Assembly: GCF_905220415.1 (NCBI RefSeq)
Contig: NC_059550.1
Span: forward strand, 250,501-314,500
Reading direction: 5' to 3'
Source: Colias croceus
Lineage: Eukaryota; Arthropoda; Insecta; Lepidoptera; Pieridae
Length of the DNA stretch: 64,000 nt
The notes below the pieces were generated by a model. The model did not search any database. It was given only the letters and a program-made list of their open reading frames with translations, and was not told where the DNA came from. The position numbers and the translations under genes are program-made. Each line of letters begins with the position of its first letter. Positions within the stretch are counted from its first letter, which is position 1. Positions 60,070-64,000 of the stretch are shown one piece after another.

Positions 60070-61552
60070 CAAAAAATAGACACAATTCAATGAGTAAAAT
60101 CGACTTTTGTCAACTGATATTATTAACACGTTGTGAAAACTTAAAAATATATCACAAGGAAATGGTTTCTTTTCTCCTCGAATTTTTGTACGTGTGTAAG
60201 ACACACAATGAAATAAAAAATGTATCAAACGGAAAATCTATAAAAAAAATAAGACTTGTTAATCGAATATGATAGTTATATTTTGTTACAATAGACAAAA
60301 TAAATATTACACGTTCTCACAATATCAACACAACTACAAAGTTCTTAAAAGGTCCTATTCCAAACATTCACGACACAAAGAGCCTTATTATCGCTTTATT
60401 ATTTTAATATTGTTGCAACACTAACAATGACCGACCCCATATTATTTATTATAAGACACTAATGAGCATGTAGGCACCTCATACAACAACCAATTTCGTA
60501 TACGATCGTTTGTAAAACGCTGTTTAAAATTGAACTCTATCTCCGGTGAATAACGACCTATTATTCAATAGGGACAGTTGTTATAAGTTTGTTGGGTATA
60601 CAAAGGAGTGACACGGGATGCATCTCAGACTGAAGTGGGGTTTTGAGTGAAAATAAATGCGTAATTATTATCGAGCGAGCGAGAGGTTCGTGGAAACCGC
60701 GCGAGTTATGTCGAGTGCTGTCTTATTAGAGGCGGATTGACAGCTTATTTGCTGAGCAGCCGTATTCAATTGAATAAAAATTGGTTCTTTTATTTTGTGT
60801 CAACAACAAATTAATATTATTCGATGTTGGTTTACAAGAAATACAATCATTATGTGTGATTATGTATTGTGAGATTTTATTCTGTCGTTCAAATTAGGTA
60901 TTTGTTTAATTATAAGATATACCTACATAAAAAATATAGCTTTTTATGGAAACGGAAGGTAACGGAAGGTAAGGTGTAGGTACCTAGGTACACGAATATA
61001 AATAATTTTGAATCCAGTGCTACAATCATCGCAACTAAGCGCTCTAAACAATTTTCCTAAATTAAAACTATTGTACGGACTGTAACTCCATTCAGTTGAA
61101 CATTCACAATGCAACAATAATTTGAAATACAACATAATGCATCATTTCCGTTGCATGCGGTAATAATGACAGGTGACAGCAAGATGGCGGCCGGCGTGAA
61201 ATGGCGGGAACAATAACAGTTCTTGAAATAACATCGATCCGCCGCGTGAACACTAATTATGCTGACTTTACATATTTTTTATTGGATAACATGATAATAA
61301 GTAAAGAAAATAGATTTAACAATGGAAATTGATTCAACGAGACACCTACGAGAACAATAATGTTATTGCCTGTAATAAAAAATGAGTTCGTTGAAGTACA
61401 TAATATTGTAGTTTGATGGTTGAAGTATCAATGTATATTGATACTTTATAGTTAAGTTAAGTTGAAGTTTTATTTTTTATTCAAACATAAGTAGGTACCT
61501 ACTTATATCTAAATTACACACATTTATTAGCATATCCTTAATATAAATTTCA

Positions 61553-61610
61553 ATAGTTATTCATTTAATGAAGAAGATACTGAGATCGTCTTCAATAAAT
61601 GAATAACTAT
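61553..61610. repeat. Compact hairpin, 22-bp arms
   Basis: The arm starting ATAGTTATTCATTT (61553-61574) pairs with the arm ending AAATGAATAACTAT (61589-61610) with one mismatch in 22 positions. The loop is 14 bases. Pairing does not extend outside. The stem is AU-rich. It could be a small fold-back repeat or, less likely, a microRNA-type precursor. Confidence 0.7.
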
Positions 61611-62495
61611 AATGCCTGTACTTACCTACTTATAGCCAGTAATTATAAATTAATCAAATATCTCAAGCTAATTCAGCACAAAAACAAAACTGAAACTTTG
61701 ACATTAATATATATTAATTAACACAGATTTTCCCGTACAATAGGTAGATAAAGGATAGATAAAACGCAGGCACTCCTTCAAATTGCAAACAGAGCAATTA
61801 CGGGCAAGACAATCTTCTCATTATACAGCATTGTGCACGATAGGCTGCCACTTTGCTTTTCTTTTAAAAGAAAACTCCTTTGTTGACATCTCTTTATTTA
61901 ACGCTTTTCCCATTAGCAAATGAGGCACTTTTGAACCGAAATAGATTCATAATGCCACTGCAGATTTTTCGCTTCTCTGTGTTCAACTTATTTATTGTAA
62001 TAAAACTTTAGCAGATACTTGATTGTTAATCATCAGTAGGTATTATCTAATTACGGCATCCTTTCTTTTTTGTTCTTTACAATTAACTTAAAAAATTTAT
62101 GCTAATCAACCACGCCTCAAAATCGAGTATATTTTAATACATCACAGTAAAAAAAACACCTCTTTAATCACCACAAAAACTAATCAAAATATTTGATCAG
62201 ACCACATAACACACGCGTGATAAAAAATAACAAAGGAGATTGGTCTAATATACAATAACGTGTGATTGTGTTAGCCCAAGTGTCGTCTGTTTGTCACATT
62301 CCAAGATGACACTCTTTAGTTTACACATCGTTATTTTTGGCGACTCTCTTGTATTTTCATTTGACTATCGTTATACTGTGGCGTGTTTGTTCAGCATTTG
62401 TTTCTTACTGATTAACCATTTGTGTGAATAACATTCAATTATATTACTTTTTTGGTAATTTTAATGACGTGGTAAGTTTTTTTATGGAGTTGATT

Positions 62496-62554
62496 ATAAT
62501 ATAGAGAAACAAACCACAATATAATATGTAATTTGGTTTACTTCTCTATATTAT
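62496..62554. repeat. Compact hairpin, 21-bp arms
   Basis: ATAATATAGAGAAACAAACC (start of left arm, 62496) pairs with the complement arm 62534-62554 with two adjacent mismatches, leaving a 17-base loop. It is similar in size to the hairpin 900 bp upstream but unrelated in sequence. Confidence 0.65.
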
Positions 62555-64000
62555 TCCTTCCATTATTCGTGCATTTGCATTATTCCTTAACTTAAGGATA
62601 TGAAAATAACGTCAACGCAGCGATAAGACTTCATTCTTATATCGGAAACGAAAATAACAATGCATTAAGCGTGGTCATAATCTTAAAGCTGTACCGTCTT
62701 TCCAAAATAGATAACCGTAGGTAAATTCATAATCCGAGCACAGTATTGATTAATATTACACGACTAAATTAAAAATCCGTCGAAATCCACGAACACAGAA
62801 GCACAAAGCGGTCTATCAGAGTAATCTGTATTAATTCCTATATTAAACCGAAACATGGATATGCGAACTATTGAAATCAATTTGCAATAACGCAAATCTC
62901 CATATCATAATCGGATATGAAGCACATGCAATTAAAAAATATATTAAAGACGTCTTTTGAGCCGCGGTAAACCGATTAACCGACCGCTGCGGCTTGAAAC
63001 GTTTTCAAATGCGAAATACTTCAAACGTCTTGTGAAATCGTATTAATATAATTAGGTTTGTGTATAGGAGTTATTTATATACAGGTCATGGGTATATTCA
63101 AATGTTAATTTGGTTTTTGCAATGCTTATAAGTTATAAGTAGGTATATGCTCAAGGAAAACTTCATCTTATACCTAATATTTATTTTGTTGTGTGACTAG
63201 ACTGGCGAACGGATGAACTGACTTTTTCTTTTTAGTACAGATCTCTCTATCTATCCTTCTATCTAGGTCTAGGAACCAATTTATTAAGTAAATACATAAC
63301 AATTTTACAAGCAACTTTTTGCAATAATAACGTTACCTAAGCGTGTTTAATAACTTCTATGTTTTTGACAACATTGTATAATTAGATATATAACTATTAA
63401 CTACATCATCAATCGGAAGAAACACGTCTACAACAAAAGTATTCAGTAAAACAGCCATTTATTGCATAGATTCTACATCATACCTATTCTTTGCAATATA
63501 CCTACTCTTCAAAACACGCCCGAATTGATCTCGTTTAAATTCGTCCATCGTATTGATTAGACGTCAATTGTCGTTGAGATATTATAGCAATTATACCGAT
63601 TGGGCAAACCGTCAAAATCGCTTGATCACGGCCGCTAGTTGCCCAGTTATAAACGGACCAAGTCATGAGCGATAGCGGGACACTTTTATAATTGTTACGT
63701 TTTAAATGTACAACTATGAGTTCAATAATTATTGTATACCATTTAACTGTTGTGTTCATAGACATTCTGCGTACTGATCTCCTCATCGCTACGCGACTGT
63801 GGAAAACCCGAGGGTATAACTGATAAAAATTGAAAAAAATCTTCATGCTTATTGTAATTAACAACTAAGTTACGTTAATAAGTTTATCGAATATGTGGTT
63901 CGAAAAGCCAGTACTGAGTTGAAACAACAGATCAATAAATCAACATATATCAATTTAAATCTCTAGCTTCATATTTTTTCCTTAATTAATTTAAATTCAA

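Larger units (their letters stand above)
60070..64000. other. Non-coding stretch to the end of the window
   Basis: No gene was recognised. A 109-codon minus-strand frame at 63535-63864 lacks any family resemblance. Points of note are two compact hairpins (61553-61610, 62496-62554), ATGGC words at 61184 and 61201, and a 20-mer at 63661 shared with 6376. If the Vsx intron continues, this is still intronic. Confidence 0.5.

Noticed and set aside
59842..60272. 128- and 86-codon frames on opposite strands
   Set aside because: Both run through the Harbinger-like MITE and share its inverted repeats; there is no protein similarity.
63535..63864. 109-codon minus-strand frame
   Set aside because: The predicted protein has no recognisable features and its composition follows the local DNA.
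1..64000. CRISPR arrays, bacterial operons, viral or toxin genes
   Set aside because: No regularly spaced repeats, prokaryotic gene organisation or viral reading frames are present; the sequence is consistent with insect nuclear DNA throughout.

Overview
The window is about 64 kb of AT-rich, intron- and intergenic-type DNA from an animal nuclear genome, almost certainly a moth or butterfly (Lepidoptera). Four things point there: repeats I recognise as typical lepidopteran families (Helitron-like elements ending in a GC hairpin plus CTAG, the paired ACCGACTTC terminal-repeat element, jockey-type LINE ends with a GAGTTT tail); the very frequent TAGGTA/TACCTA words; the low gene density; and long gaps between exons. 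There is no bacterial, viral or organellar gene content.

Only one host gene is recognisable. Two consecutive plus-strand exons, at 40244-40334 and 40822-40948, encode the basic stretch before a paired-like homeodomain and homeodomain residues 1-46. The sequence AHYPDVYAREML...LPEDRIQ identifies the visual system homeobox (Vsx/Chx10) family. The open donor after codon 46 is the classic 46/47 intron of paired-class homeobox genes. I find no sequence for the rest of the homeodomain or the CVC domain in the remaining 23 kb, so that intron should exceed 23 kb. The amino-terminal exon, with the octapeptide, was not found upstream. Most of the window is therefore probably Vsx intron and flanking regulatory DNA, but this is inferred from two exons only.

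Layout. 1-4.4 kb is AT-rich non-coding DNA with one LINE 3' end. 4.4-8.5 kb holds three Helitron-like copies and a 5'-truncated jockey-type LINE (6425-7764) whose reverse transcriptase reading frame is still open. 8.5-22 kb is mostly unique, with GC-rich islands near 8.1, 8.8, 11.9, 13.9 and 15.5 kb. 22.3-25.6 kb is a dense transposon block: a 399-bp terminal-repeat element with an 11-bp target duplication, a GAAGTGAAACTTC element, and a Helitron-like element nested in a LINE end. 25.6-37.7 kb is mostly unique with scattered Helitron-like copies and a GCCAT-rich island. At 37.7-38.1 kb lies a 366-bp near-perfect palindrome flanked by TTAA, just upstream of the Vsx exons. 41-64 kb is the presumed large intron. 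It carries a 1.55-kb piggyBac-like TTAA element with a nested Helitron-like copy, further Helitron-like copies, a tRNA-derived SINE, a Harbinger-like MITE and several compact hairpins.

Mobile-element family names rest on terminal structure, target duplications and remembered consensus features, not on database searches. Regulatory calls are inference.
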